A stretch of 64,000 nt of DNA from NCBI GenBank assembly GCA_039026235.1, contig JBCCMQ010000016.1, positions 3,886-67,885 on the forward strand, written 5' to 3'. Below the pieces are notes generated by a model. The model did not search any database. It saw only the letters and a list, made by a program, of their open reading frames with translations, and had not been told where the DNA came from. Positions 16,644 to 25,861 of the stretch are shown here, in pieces. Position 1 is the first letter of the stretch; every line of letters begins with the position of its first letter. The stretch comes from JBCCMQ01 sp039026235 (GTDB taxonomy: Bacteria; Pseudomonadota; Alphaproteobacteria; Rhodobacterales; Rhodobacteraceae). Position numbers and translations under genes: made by a program.

Positions 16644-17693
16644 ATGCTCAGACATCTCAAGGTAGCCGCCGCAGCATCCACGATTGCGATTGCTGCACAC
16701 GCGGAGACAACCCTTATCTCAAACGATCCTGGCCCAAACCGGGGCGTTCGCGCGGCAGCCGTAAACCATCTCAGCACCTTGATTGCAGAGAAATCCGGGG
16801 GTGCTCTCGCCGTCCAGAACAACTGGGGCGGCGCCTTGTTCAGTTCTACGGCAGCGCTCGACTCGCTCAGCAGCGGTGTCGCGGATATGGGACTGCTCGT
16901 TGGCCCCTATGTGCAATCCGAGCTACCTGAACTCGCTCTTGGCGGCGTGCCGATGATCAAGGCCAGTCCTTGGGTGATGATGAACGCGCTCGACGAACTC
17001 TTCACCACCAACGAGACGATCAAAGCGCGACTGGACGAACGCAACCTCGTCTATCTGAACTTCTACGGTCTCCCGACGGCGCTCTTGGGCTGCAATGATG
17101 GCCAGATCAACTCCATCGCAGACGTCGATGGGGTCAAGATCAGCCGCACCAACTCCATGAGCGATCTCTTTGAACCGCTCGGCGGCAACATGGTCAATAT
17201 GCCCATATACGAAGTGTATCAGTCTATGCAGACAGGTTTGATCGATTGCACGATTACCTATGGGTATTTCGCGTCAGCGACAAAGCTGGACGAGTTGATA
17301 ACAACGATTACGCCGATTGAACTCTCCTCAAGCATCGTGCTCGCGACAGTCATGAACAAAGACGTCTTTGAGAGCCTTTCTGCGGATGATCAGACCGCAA
17401 TAAAAGATGCCGCAGCATCGATGCATGACTACTATGGCGAGCATCTCGGCCAGGCGGAAGCCGAGGCTATCGAAGCTATGACAACCGGAGAGAACGGCCT
17501 CGTCCTCAAGTCCTTTAGCAAGGCCGACACATCTGTCCTCAGCGAGTCCGCGCAGCCAATTGTGGACAAGTGGTTGGCCGATGCCGATGCAACTGGGCTC
17601 AACGGCCAAGAGATACTCGAAGAAATGTTGTCGCTGATCAAAAAGTGGAACGAGGTTGAATCAACTCAAGGCGCACCCTGGGAACGTAGCTAA
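16644..17693 (+). CDS. TRAP transporter solute-binding protein, copy 2 (paralogue of 13307-14365)
   Basis: A 349-residue DctP-type binding protein with signal peptide (cleavage near AAHAET) and GGGAGG before the ATG. It is clearly homologous to copy 1 along its whole length: both share NDPGPNRGVRAAAV, NNWGGALF, MPIYEVYQSMQTGLIDC and a similar C terminus. The carboxylate-clamp region reads GVKISRTNS, shifting the arginine by one position relative to typical DctP. No second DctQM follows. It probably widens the substrate range of the same permease, or supplies a stereoisomer- or intermediate-specific receptor. Confidence 0.93.
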   Translation: MLRHLKVAAAASTIAIAAHAETTLISNDPGPNRGVRAAAVNHLSTLIAEKSGGALAVQNNWGGALFSSTAALDSLSSGVADMGLLVGPYVQSELPELALGGVPMIKASPWVMMNALDELFTTNETIKARLDERNLVYLNFYGLPTALLGCNDGQINSIADVDGVKISRTNSMSDLFEPLGGNMVNMPIYEVYQSMQTGLIDCTITYGYFASATKLDELITTITPIELSSSIVLATVMNKDVFESLSADDQTAIKDAAASMHDYYGEHLGQAEAEAIEAMTTGENGLVLKSFSKADTSVLSESAQPIVDKWLADADATGLNGQEILEEMLSLIKKWNEVESTQGAPWERS

Positions 17694-18115
17694 GCGCGCA
17701 ATGGCTCCGCTAGGGTAAGTTACATCTTTGCGGGGCCACTACTGCGAAGTTGGCGGTTGGACATGGTCATATGCAGCGCTAGGCAGCGTGCAGTCAGACT
17801 AATTCGAACAAGTCTCCTCTACGACAGTAACTCTGCCCCTTGTTCCGTGCCGAGGAATCGCCACTCGTTGGGTACTGTCATAGCAATTAGGGCGGGCTGC
17901 CATTAGCCTCTGATTTGGCTTCCAATTTTCAAAAGAGATGTGTTTTGCAAGGAAGCAAAGCCTGCAGTTTAGCCGAGCAAACGATCTTCAACTGTCTCTA
18001 AGCGTATCAAACAAGTTTCTTCTGACAATGTGCACCGGAAAGTCGAAGCCGGGGCGCCACGTTTCGAAGAGTTTTCTTGGGCGCCGATCTTCCGCCCACG
18101 GCAGCACCAGGGACG

Positions 18116-18300
18116 TCAGTTCAAAGCCGGGCCCTTGGCCTGACCGCCAAGGCCCAATTGAGCCGCTTCAACTACAACGGCAAAGCCATTGCGCTGAAGC
18201 TTGTGGAAGGCTTCGGCCGCGACCTTGCGCGAAACGCCGAGACGATCCGCGGCCTGCCTGACGGACACCCAACGCGATGACGCCAGGGGCCACCGAGCGC
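18116..18300 (-). pseudogene. Possible winged-helix (GntR/MocR-like) regulator remnant
   Basis: Within a 637-bp stretch (17694-18330) that has no intact gene, a minus-strand frame reads SVRQAADRLGVSRKVAAEAF and then HKLQRNGF (about 18265-18182). This resembles the GntR-type winged helix at the N terminus of MocR regulators. Neither a start nor the rest of the protein is present. It could be coincidence; the remainder of 17694-18115 shows nothing recognisable. Confidence 0.3.
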
Positions 18301-18330
18301 TGTTACTACGACTGATACTTGAACCTTTTG

Positions 18331-19896
18331 CTAAAGAACCTGTGTGCGGAAAATGGTGAAGGATCCAACCTGATCGACCAGGGTACCGCAGCGCGAGACC
18401 GCCTTCGCGGCCTCTTTTGTCTGGATGACGAAGAAGTCCGCCTTGAGCAGATCTAGCTGCGAACAATCCCCTTGGAAAAATGCGGTGCGCGCCTGCAAAA
18501 GCCTGTACCAACGCGCGGTATCGTCCGCCGCTGTTGGAACGAATTTGAAGTTGACGATCAGGCCGCGCCCTGAAAGGCGCTCGACCGCTGCGTAACCCGA
18601 AGGCATTTCCTCCAGTCTGCTTGGTTCCGCCGCCGGTGGTTCGAGAAGAACGGATGCGCCTGGCGGTGTGTTTTTGGAGATCCAGTCGATAAGCGCACCG
18701 TGGGTTTTTTGGCTTTGCTCCGCCAGAGTAATGTTGTGGAAAGCAAAAATCCCAACAGATATGGCGGCCTTTGGGACAATGAGTGCGATCATCAGGATGG
18801 CTGCCGCAGGCGTAGCAGACCGCACCTTTTCAGCATCCATGCGTTGGATCAACGCGGCCGCCAAGCCGCACGTGGACAACAGCAGGATCAGGCCAGCTGG
18901 CCGAAAAAAGTAAAGCGGTGCAAGCGCATGTGTGTTGCGGTCCAGATAGGCAATCAGAAGGGCAACAAGGATATACCCGTTAAGACCTGCCAGCCAGAGA
19001 TAGAGGCCCGTCGGGCCGGTGTCTTTCTGGCGAGAAATCAAGTAGAACGCCCCGGCAAGACCAGCATGCACACAGGTTCCGGTCGCCCATTTGAGCACGA
19101 AACTGACAAAGTCGTGGAAGGGTGCGACGTGATGCGGATTTCTGTATTCAGCGTATATATTCGCGAGCGACCGATCGAGACCGGTCATGTCCACGACGGC
19201 CCCGATCCGTTCGGTCGCAAGTATGATCAGGATCGGTAAGATCAGGACCGTGTAGGCCAAGAGTGTACGACTGGCTGCCACGGCGTCGCCGCGAATGATG
19301 CGCAGCAAGATGATGCTGGCCGCCCAAAATCCACCGACAAGAAAGTGAAAATAAGTGGCGAGCGCCAATAACACGACGGCCGATCGCCACTTGTCTGAAA
19401 ACGCCATGGATAGACCGAAGAGTACGGCGATGTAGGCGAAGACCTTGGCTTCAACGGTGCCAAAAATCCATTCTTCACCAATCAGTGACGGGCCCACCAA
19501 AACGTAAAGTCCCAGACCAACTCCGAGCGCGACGGCGCTGAGCCCCAGTGTGAGGGCAAGGGTCGCCAGTGCCGCCGACATTCCAAACCACTGCAAGGGC
19601 GTGAGGATGCGTTTGGTCGTCTCAAATCCAAAGGATTCAATCAAATGCCCGATCATTCTGTAGCTTAGGAAACGCGCGTTCGAATTATCAAAGGCCGAAT
19701 GCTGCGCCGTGAACGCTTCGGGCTGGACGGTCCGGTAGGCAAGATCAAAGTAGTGAACCTCGTTGCCGCCCCAGAGCGGAGGCAGCGCGGAAGACGCCGT
19801 CAGCCCAAGGCAGATAAGGAAGAAACGTACCCACAGAAGCTGCGGTGACACCTCGCTCAGATCCGGGTTTCCCAACTGTTTTGTTACGCTCATCAT
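18331..19896 (-). CDS. Large polytopic membrane protein (GT-C-like, DUF6798-like)
   Basis: A 521-residue protein with about ten hydrophobic segments between residues 20 and 400 and a soluble C-terminal ~110 residues. The segment GEEWIFGTVEAKVFAYI and a following TYFHFLVGGFW recall uncharacterised membrane proteins grouped as DUF6798, with an overall plan like GT-C glycosyltransferases (many helices, then a small globular tail). No catalytic motif can be named with confidence. It stands alone, flanked by two gene-poor stretches, which suggests an acquired or isolated gene. Start ATG at 19896, or the next codon. Confidence 0.75.
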   Translation of the reverse strand: MMSVTKQLGNPDLSEVSPQLLWVRFFLICLGLTASSALPPLWGGNEVHYFDLAYRTVQPEAFTAQHSAFDNSNARFLSYRMIGHLIESFGFETTKRILTPLQWFGMSAALATLALTLGLSAVALGVGLGLYVLVGPSLIGEEWIFGTVEAKVFAYIAVLFGLSMAFSDKWRSAVVLLALATYFHFLVGGFWAASIILLRIIRGDAVAASRTLLAYTVLILPILIILATERIGAVVDMTGLDRSLANIYAEYRNPHHVAPFHDFVSFVLKWATGTCVHAGLAGAFYLISRQKDTGPTGLYLWLAGLNGYILVALLIAYLDRNTHALAPLYFFRPAGLILLLSTCGLAAALIQRMDAEKVRSATPAAAILMIALIVPKAAISVGIFAFHNITLAEQSQKTHGALIDWISKNTPPGASVLLEPPAAEPSRLEEMPSGYAAVERLSGRGLIVNFKFVPTAADDTARWYRLLQARTAFFQGDCSQLDLLKADFFVIQTKEAAKAVSRCGTLVDQVGSFTIFRTQVL

Positions 19897-20734
19897 ATCG
19901 CGGACCAGTCCAATGGCTCTTAGTGTGTATTACGAAGGTAAACCCCGATCCTAAGCGCCTTGCCTTGCATTGAACCGCACTTGAATATGAAGGCTTTGCA
20001 ACAGGCGCGGGCAAGTGACAGAACAGGGTTTGTAGCAGTTTCCATGATATTCTGGAAACATTGCCAAGAGGGCGAGAACCCGGCGCCAATATGGCCAAAA
20101 TTGTATCTTCCGCGGGTTCCCCGCCGACGACGTTTGCATAGAATGCGGTGTTGTAGCTTTGCCACGGTTCGATGTTGCGATCACCGTCAGATAAAGGGCG
20201 CGCGCAGTCTTCGATGGTGCAGTCCAACCCGGAAAACAGCGGTCGGCGCCGTGAAGAAGCCTACCGCCAGAAAACTCAGGGAATGCGCCTGGAAACTGTC
20301 CGGTGACGTCCCGCGGGCGGCCCGGATCAAGGTGCGCGCAAGCTGGATTGCTTGGGGATGGCCAAGCGGATTTACAGCACGGTCGGGAATAAGCAGGCTG
20401 GACCAGTCCGAAGTGTCCCCTTTCAAGTCCAAGGGCGTCGCGGACAAGGGCCTTCTGACAGCCTGCGACAGCCGAGACGCTTAGCAGTTTTTGCAGTGAG
20501 GGAACGAGCGTTTCGGTCGAGCGGGCGGTGCAAACACCGACATGATTTAGAAAACAAGGCTGCATGGATGCTTCATGTTCTTCTCAGTGCGCTGGGGAGG
20601 CGACGCTGACGCCATGTTCGCCATCCTGGGCTTATGTGAGCGTCCGACTAGGACGGCGAAAACTCTTTCGGTTAAAGAGCCTTACGCACAAGTTGCAGGA
20701 AACATACGAACCGCCATCGGGACCGCAGCGCGTG
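19897..20734. other. Gene-poor, probably degenerate stretch
   Basis: About 840 bp between the membrane protein and glgB with no convincing intact gene. Minus-strand frames of 204 and 86 codons overlap and switch frame without recognisable domains. The pieces look like the ruins of a coding region, but I cannot identify the parent family. Confidence 0.45.
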
Positions 20735-22915
20735 CTAGCCGTCGAACACAAGAAAAATCGCCGACAGTGGGGGCAGCGTCACCTGTGCTGACACGGGCTG
20801 TCCGTGGCTGGCTGGACCGTCCGCCTCAATCGACCCGAGATTGCCGCGATCCCCACCACCATATTTGGCACTGTCGGAATTTAGGGCCTCGCGCCAGCGG
20901 CCCGAACAGGGCAGTCCGAGGCGATAATCCGAACGCAGGACCGGGGTGAAATTGCAGATTACCGCCACTGGCGGCGCACCATTTTTGCCCAGGCGCAACC
21001 AAGCGTAAACCGACGCCTCGGCATCATTGGCCTCGATCCACTGGAAGCCGTCGTGCATGCAGTCTTTTTCAAAGAGAGACGGCGTCCGCCGGTACAGCCA
21101 GTTCAGATCACGCACCCAGGCACTGACACCGGCATGCGGCGGCAAACCGGCGATGTCCCAATCCAGCTGCGTGTCATGCTGCCATTCGTGCCCCTGCGCA
21201 AATTCGCAACCCATGAACAGCAGCTTCTTGCCCGGGTGGCCCCACATGAAACCGTAATAGGCACGCAGGTTCGCAAAGCGTTCCCAGTGGTTTCCCGGCA
21301 TCCGCTGAAGCATCGAGCCCTTGCCGTGCACGACCTCATCATGACTGATGGGCAAGATGAAGTTTTCGGAAAAGGCGTAGTGCAGCCCGAATGTCATCTG
21401 ATGATGATGGTGGCGGCGATAGATCGGATCCTTCGAGATGTAGTCCAGGGTGTCATTCATCCACCCCATGTTCCACTTGTAGCCAAACCCAAGACCACCG
21501 TGGTCGACGGGCGCCGAAACGCCGGGAAAGGCGGTCGATTCCTCGGCAACGGTCATGATGCCTGGCACGGTGCCATAGGTCAGCTGGTTCATGCGCTGCA
21601 GCAGCGCGATGGCTTCATAGTTTTCCCGACCGCCGTCTTTGTTCGGAATCCACTGGCCATCATTCCTTGAATAGTCGCGGTAGAGCATCGACGCCACCGC
21701 ATCCACGCGCAGGCCATCCAGATGATATTCCTCAAGCCAGTAGAGCGCATTTGCGATCAGGAAATTTGCCACCTCTGATCTGCCGTAGTTGTAGATCAGC
21801 GTGTTCCAATCTTGGTGAAACCCTTCGCGGGGGTCGTCATGTTCGTAAAGCGCGGTGCCGTCAAAACGTCCTAGCCCGTGTGCGTCCGTCGGAAAATGCC
21901 CCGGCACCCAATCCAGCAACACACCCAGACCCGCCAAATGGGCAGCTTCGACAAAGTCGCGAAACTCGTGGGGCGGTCCGTGTCGGATCGTCGGCGCATA
22001 AAGTCCGATCGGCTGATAGCCCCATGATCCGTCAAAAGGAAATTCGCTGAGCGGCAGAAACTCGATATGGGTAAAGCCCATCTCAGCCACATAGCTGACC
22101 AGTTCCAGGGCCGCTTCCTTGTACGACAGGGGGCGGCCGCCCTGGTCCATGCGGCGGCGCCATGATCCGAGATGAACCTCATAGACCGATATGGGAGCAG
22201 ATCTTTCCTGCGACGCGGCACGGCCGGCCATCCAGTCGGCATCCTTCCAGCCGTAACCCGATATATCCCGGACGATTGACGCCGTGCTGGGGGGATGCTC
22301 TGCACCAAAGCCGACCGGATCGGCCTTAAGCGGCAACGGACCTCCGTCGCGCGGTAGGATCTCATATTTGTAAGGTGAACCTTCGCCCACATCGGGAAGG
22401 AAGATCTCCCAGACACCTGTGCCGCCGCGCTGGCGCATGGGATGGCGGCGCCCGTCCCATTGGTTAAAGGCGCCAACGACCGAAACCCGGCGTGCGTTCG
22501 GTGCCCAGACGGCAAAGCGCGTACCGACCGATCCTTCATGCTGAACGACCCGCGCGCCCAGCGCCTTCCAGATCCTTGTGTGGGTGCCTTCGCCGATCAG
22601 ATACTCGTCAAGTTCACCCAGTATCGGCCCAAAACCGTATGGATCCTTTTGCTGCCAGGTCGTGCCATCGGCCGCCGAGAATTCCACCGAATAGGGTCCC
22701 GTCAAAGCAGGGACAGGTCCGCTGAAAACTCCGCTTCCCGGACGCACATCGCGAAGCGCGACCGCGTCGCCGTCACCCACCACGCTGGCCGCCGCAGCAC
22801 CCGGGTCAAAGACGGTCACCCATGTCTTGCCCTTGTTTTTGTGCCTGCCAAGCACGGCAAAGGGGTCGGCGCAGGTACCCGACACGAGGCTGTCTATCTG
22901 TTCGTCCGTGATCAT
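20735..22915 (-). CDS. glgB: 1,4-alpha-glucan branching enzyme GlgB
   Basis: A 726-residue branching enzyme that introduces alpha-1,6 links into glycogen. The start was set at ATG 22915 (MITDEQIDSL); the frame runs 24 codons further without similarity. The N-terminal CBM48 region (DPFAVLGRH), the catalytic nucleophile in GLRVDAVASMLY, the acid in AEESTAFPG and the ISHDEVVHGKGSM motif are all present at normal spacing and length. No glgA, glgC, glgP or glgX is next to it, unusual because these genes commonly cluster. Convergent neighbour space is degenerate. Confidence 0.96.
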   Translation of the reverse strand: MITDEQIDSLVSGTCADPFAVLGRHKNKGKTWVTVFDPGAAAASVVGDGDAVALRDVRPGSGVFSGPVPALTGPYSVEFSAADGTTWQQKDPYGFGPILGELDEYLIGEGTHTRIWKALGARVVQHEGSVGTRFAVWAPNARRVSVVGAFNQWDGRRHPMRQRGGTGVWEIFLPDVGEGSPYKYEILPRDGGPLPLKADPVGFGAEHPPSTASIVRDISGYGWKDADWMAGRAASQERSAPISVYEVHLGSWRRRMDQGGRPLSYKEAALELVSYVAEMGFTHIEFLPLSEFPFDGSWGYQPIGLYAPTIRHGPPHEFRDFVEAAHLAGLGVLLDWVPGHFPTDAHGLGRFDGTALYEHDDPREGFHQDWNTLIYNYGRSEVANFLIANALYWLEEYHLDGLRVDAVASMLYRDYSRNDGQWIPNKDGGRENYEAIALLQRMNQLTYGTVPGIMTVAEESTAFPGVSAPVDHGGLGFGYKWNMGWMNDTLDYISKDPIYRRHHHHQMTFGLHYAFSENFILPISHDEVVHGKGSMLQRMPGNHWERFANLRAYYGFMWGHPGKKLLFMGCEFAQGHEWQHDTQLDWDIAGLPPHAGVSAWVRDLNWLYRRTPSLFEKDCMHDGFQWIEANDAEASVYAWLRLGKNGAPPVAVICNFTPVLRSDYRLGLPCSGRWREALNSDSAKYGGGDRGNLGSIEADGPASHGQPVSAQVTLPPLSAIFLVFDG

Positions 22916-23151
22916 CCGCGTCCGTTTCGACGTCTCTTGAATACCAGACTGAACGATTTTGCGGCAATCAAGAAGCCCCAACTGCATGCTCGGAACGATC
23001 GGGCCCGGTTCCGGCTGGTCAAATCACCCATTGCATTCGATCTAAAGTCTAGAAGACTGCCGGTCCTAACACAGTGTTTTGTTAATGCAGACGGGCCAAA
23101 AGCGGACAAGCAAGCCTTTCAGCAAGTTCTAACGATCGGTGGCAGGCCGCC

Positions 23152-25155
23152 ATGTTGCGCGCAATTCAACTTCGGGTTCCCATCGGTCGATTGCCGTTTT
23201 CCGCCGATCGGCAATGGCTGCTTTACATCATCGGTCTGTTTCTGTCGGTTGCGTTGATTGCCGGATCGCACACGGTATCTCTTTTTGCGCGGTCTCAGGC
23301 CGACCAGTTGGACGCCCGTACCGTTCTGGCAGAGCGTCAGCGTATGCTGAGCCAACGCATGCTTTTCTACGCGGCCGAAGTCATGCGCACAGATAGCGAG
23401 GATGCATCAACGCAGCTCAAACAGGTTACCGACCTCTTCGAACGCAGCCATCAGGATCTTATTACGCTGGAGCTTTCGCGCAGCTTGAACCGCCTATATT
23501 TCGAAAGTTCTGACCTATCTCTTGATCGATTGTCCGAACGATACATTCACTTGTCGCGGAACGTCACCCGGGAAGACGGTGTGCCGCGCGGTGAAGCTTA
23601 TTTGGCGCTGACGCAACTGGGGCAACTACGGCTGCCGATCCTGCTTTCCCAGGCATCTGCTGAGTTCGATCAGGTGTCGCGCCAACGTCTCGACGCGCTT
23701 GCTTGGCTACAAAAGCTTGGGCTGATCGCCGCGTTGGCCATTCTTCCCATCCAGTTCCTGACTGTCTTTATGCCGGCGCAAAAGACGGCGTCGAACGCGA
23801 TAGGCAGGTTACGGCTGCAGGCGCGCAAGCTCGCCCAAACCAAAGTCACCGTGAAGACGCATGAAGATACCATCAGGACCTTGGAAAAGGACCTTTATTC
23901 GGCAAGGCATAGAGATCCGTTCACCGGGCTCTTGAGCCTAAAGGGTCTGCTTGAAGCCGTTTCATTGAACGTCGGTAACAACGCTGAATATGTGCCGCCG
24001 ATTGCGTTGTTGATTGCATACCGGGCCGATCTGGAAGACCCGCCTGAACCTGGTTCTGAACGGGACGGGCCATTTGCAACGGCGGTCGACGAACTTATTG
24101 ATCTTGCTCGGGGTTCGAGCGCGCTGGCGCACCTTAGCCAAGGCCGCTTCGCCGCGCTGGCCCAAGGCACTGAAGAGAACGACATTCCGGGCGATTTGCT
24201 GAGCCGTTTGCAAGGCTGGGGCGGCGACGCCTTCGGCACCCAGGTGCGGATCGGATGCGCAAGCCAGGAAGCCAAAGAGGCGGATGGCCCAACGCTTTTG
24301 GCCGCGGCGGCAGAGGCGCTGCGCGAGGCACAGGAACATACGGTCAGCGAACCCGTGATCCATACAGCGGCGCTGCAACAGCGCAGGGATGCGCAAAGAG
24401 CCTTGGTCAGCGATCTGCATGCAGCGCTAAAATCGGACGGTCTTAGCGCCTTCTTTCAACCCCAGGTCTCTCTGGAAAAGAATGGCCTGGCAGGTGTTGA
24501 GTTGCTGGTGCGCTGGGACCATCCGCGCCGCGGGCTTCTGGAGCCGGCAGAGTTTCTGGCCATCAGCGCCGACGAAGCGGTGGCCGATGCGATTGACCAT
24601 GCTGTCCTGGAAACCGGCCTGGACTGGTTGTCGACTTGGCGCGGTCAAAACCTCAGCGTGCCGCGCGTGGCGATCAATGCATCCGCTGTCAGCCTTGCCC
24701 AGAACGCCTGGGTGGACGCATTGACCGATGCGCTGGATAGGCGCCACCTCGATCCGTCTGACCTGACAATCGAGATCTCGGAAACGGCGCTGTCGGAACG
24801 CGGTCTGCGCAATGCCACCAACCTAAGCCAGGCCGGGTTCCGGTTGGTGGTGGACAACTTTGGGAACGACTTCGCTGGTCTGTCCGATCTGCCGAAGCTT
24901 CCATTCGATGCAGTCAAAATCGACCGGACCGTGGTAAGCCAATTGCCCGACGAAGGCGCAGCGCATGTGGCCCGCGCCCTGGTCAGCCTAGCGCAGAGCC
25001 TTGGCCTGGACGCCACGGCCCAGGGTGTCCAATCAGCCGAACATATATCGCTATTGCGCGACAGCGGATGTATCGCTGCACAGGGTTTCGGGATTGCCCG
25101 GCCCATGTCGGGATCGGAATTCAAAGACTGGCTCGACGCCTATCTGCAAACGTGA
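23152..25155 (+). CDS. Membrane-bound signalling protein: PilJ-like sensor, degenerate GGDEF, EAL domain
   Basis: A 667-residue protein: transmembrane helix near 25-43, a periplasmic type IV pili methyl-accepting-like region (AERQRMLSQRM), a second helix near 190-210, a coiled coil, a GGDEF-like region without a GGDEF motif, then an EAL domain in the last ~240 residues. ELLVRW, NASAV, EISETAL, KIDR and AQGFGIARP match EAL, but the metal-binding DDFG reads DNFG, and the catalytic Glu of AEGVET reads AQGVQS. It is probably a poor or inactive c-di-GMP phosphodiesterase acting as a receptor or scaffold (inference). Confidence 0.9.
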   Translation: MLRAIQLRVPIGRLPFSADRQWLLYIIGLFLSVALIAGSHTVSLFARSQADQLDARTVLAERQRMLSQRMLFYAAEVMRTDSEDASTQLKQVTDLFERSHQDLITLELSRSLNRLYFESSDLSLDRLSERYIHLSRNVTREDGVPRGEAYLALTQLGQLRLPILLSQASAEFDQVSRQRLDALAWLQKLGLIAALAILPIQFLTVFMPAQKTASNAIGRLRLQARKLAQTKVTVKTHEDTIRTLEKDLYSARHRDPFTGLLSLKGLLEAVSLNVGNNAEYVPPIALLIAYRADLEDPPEPGSERDGPFATAVDELIDLARGSSALAHLSQGRFAALAQGTEENDIPGDLLSRLQGWGGDAFGTQVRIGCASQEAKEADGPTLLAAAAEALREAQEHTVSEPVIHTAALQQRRDAQRALVSDLHAALKSDGLSAFFQPQVSLEKNGLAGVELLVRWDHPRRGLLEPAEFLAISADEAVADAIDHAVLETGLDWLSTWRGQNLSVPRVAINASAVSLAQNAWVDALTDALDRRHLDPSDLTIEISETALSERGLRNATNLSQAGFRLVVDNFGNDFAGLSDLPKLPFDAVKIDRTVVSQLPDEGAAHVARALVSLAQSLGLDATAQGVQSAEHISLLRDSGCIAAQGFGIARPMSGSEFKDWLDAYLQT

Positions 25156-25243
25156 CCAGCACGTTTCTGGCCGCCAAGGAAGGTTGAGTTCCGGCGCCAA
25201 ACGCCCTAATGGGCGCACACAGTTTTGGCATCTGGGTGCGCAT

Positions 25244-25855
25244 TTGGCGAAGCATCTTTACCAGCGGGACCTGCCCGACGATCTGCATCTCGGCGACGTT
25301 GTCGCGATCGATTGTGAAACAATGGGTCTGAACCCGCACCGCGACCGGCTGTGCCTGGTGCAACTGTCTTCCGGCGACGGGGACGCGCATCTTGTCCAGA
25401 TAGCTCAGGGCCAAAACGACGCGCCCAACTTGACAGCCGTGCTGCGCGACCCGGCCGTTCTCAAGCTTTTTCATTTCGGACGTTTCGACATCGCCGCCTT
25501 GCACCACTCCTTCGGTGCGCTGACCGCTCCGGTCTACTGTACCAAAATAGTCTCAAAGCTGGTGCGCACGTACACCGACCGGCACGGCCTGAAGAACCTT
25601 CTGCAAGAATTGCTCGACATCGACATATCGAAGCTCCAGCAAAGCAGTGATTGGGGCGCGGAGACGCTCACCGACGCCCAACTGGAATATGCCGCATCGG
25701 ATGTCCTTTACCTGCACCGCCTTAAGGGTGAACTGGACCGGCGCCTTGAGCGCGAAGGCAGGACGGAATTGGCCCGGGCCTGTTTCGAATTTCTGCCGAA
25801 CCGGGCGCTGCTTGATCTGAAAGGCTGGGACGATGCTGACATCTTCGCCCATTGA
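25244..25855 (+). CDS. rnd: Ribonuclease D (DEDD-type 3'-5' exonuclease)
   Basis: A short RNase D of about 203 residues, lacking the HRDC domains of the enterobacterial enzyme, as usual in this group. DEDDy residues are visible in AIDCETMGLN, HFGRFDIAAL and YAASDVLYLHRL. The open frame begins at 25001 inside the EAL gene; similarity starts only at KHLYQRDLP, so TTG at 25244 is the proposed start, with no strong ribosome site. It matures structured RNAs. kdsD follows after 6 bp. Confidence 0.9.
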   Translation: MAKHLYQRDLPDDLHLGDVVAIDCETMGLNPHRDRLCLVQLSSGDGDAHLVQIAQGQNDAPNLTAVLRDPAVLKLFHFGRFDIAALHHSFGALTAPVYCTKIVSKLVRTYTDRHGLKNLLQELLDIDISKLQQSSDWGAETLTDAQLEYAASDVLYLHRLKGELDRRLEREGRTELARACFEFLPNRALLDLKGWDDADIFAH

Positions 25856-25861
25856 TCGCGC

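Noticed and set aside
20575..20949. Plus-strand frame across the 3' end of glgB
   Set aside because: Mostly antisense to conserved glgB codons, with no domain, no ribosome site and low-complexity composition.
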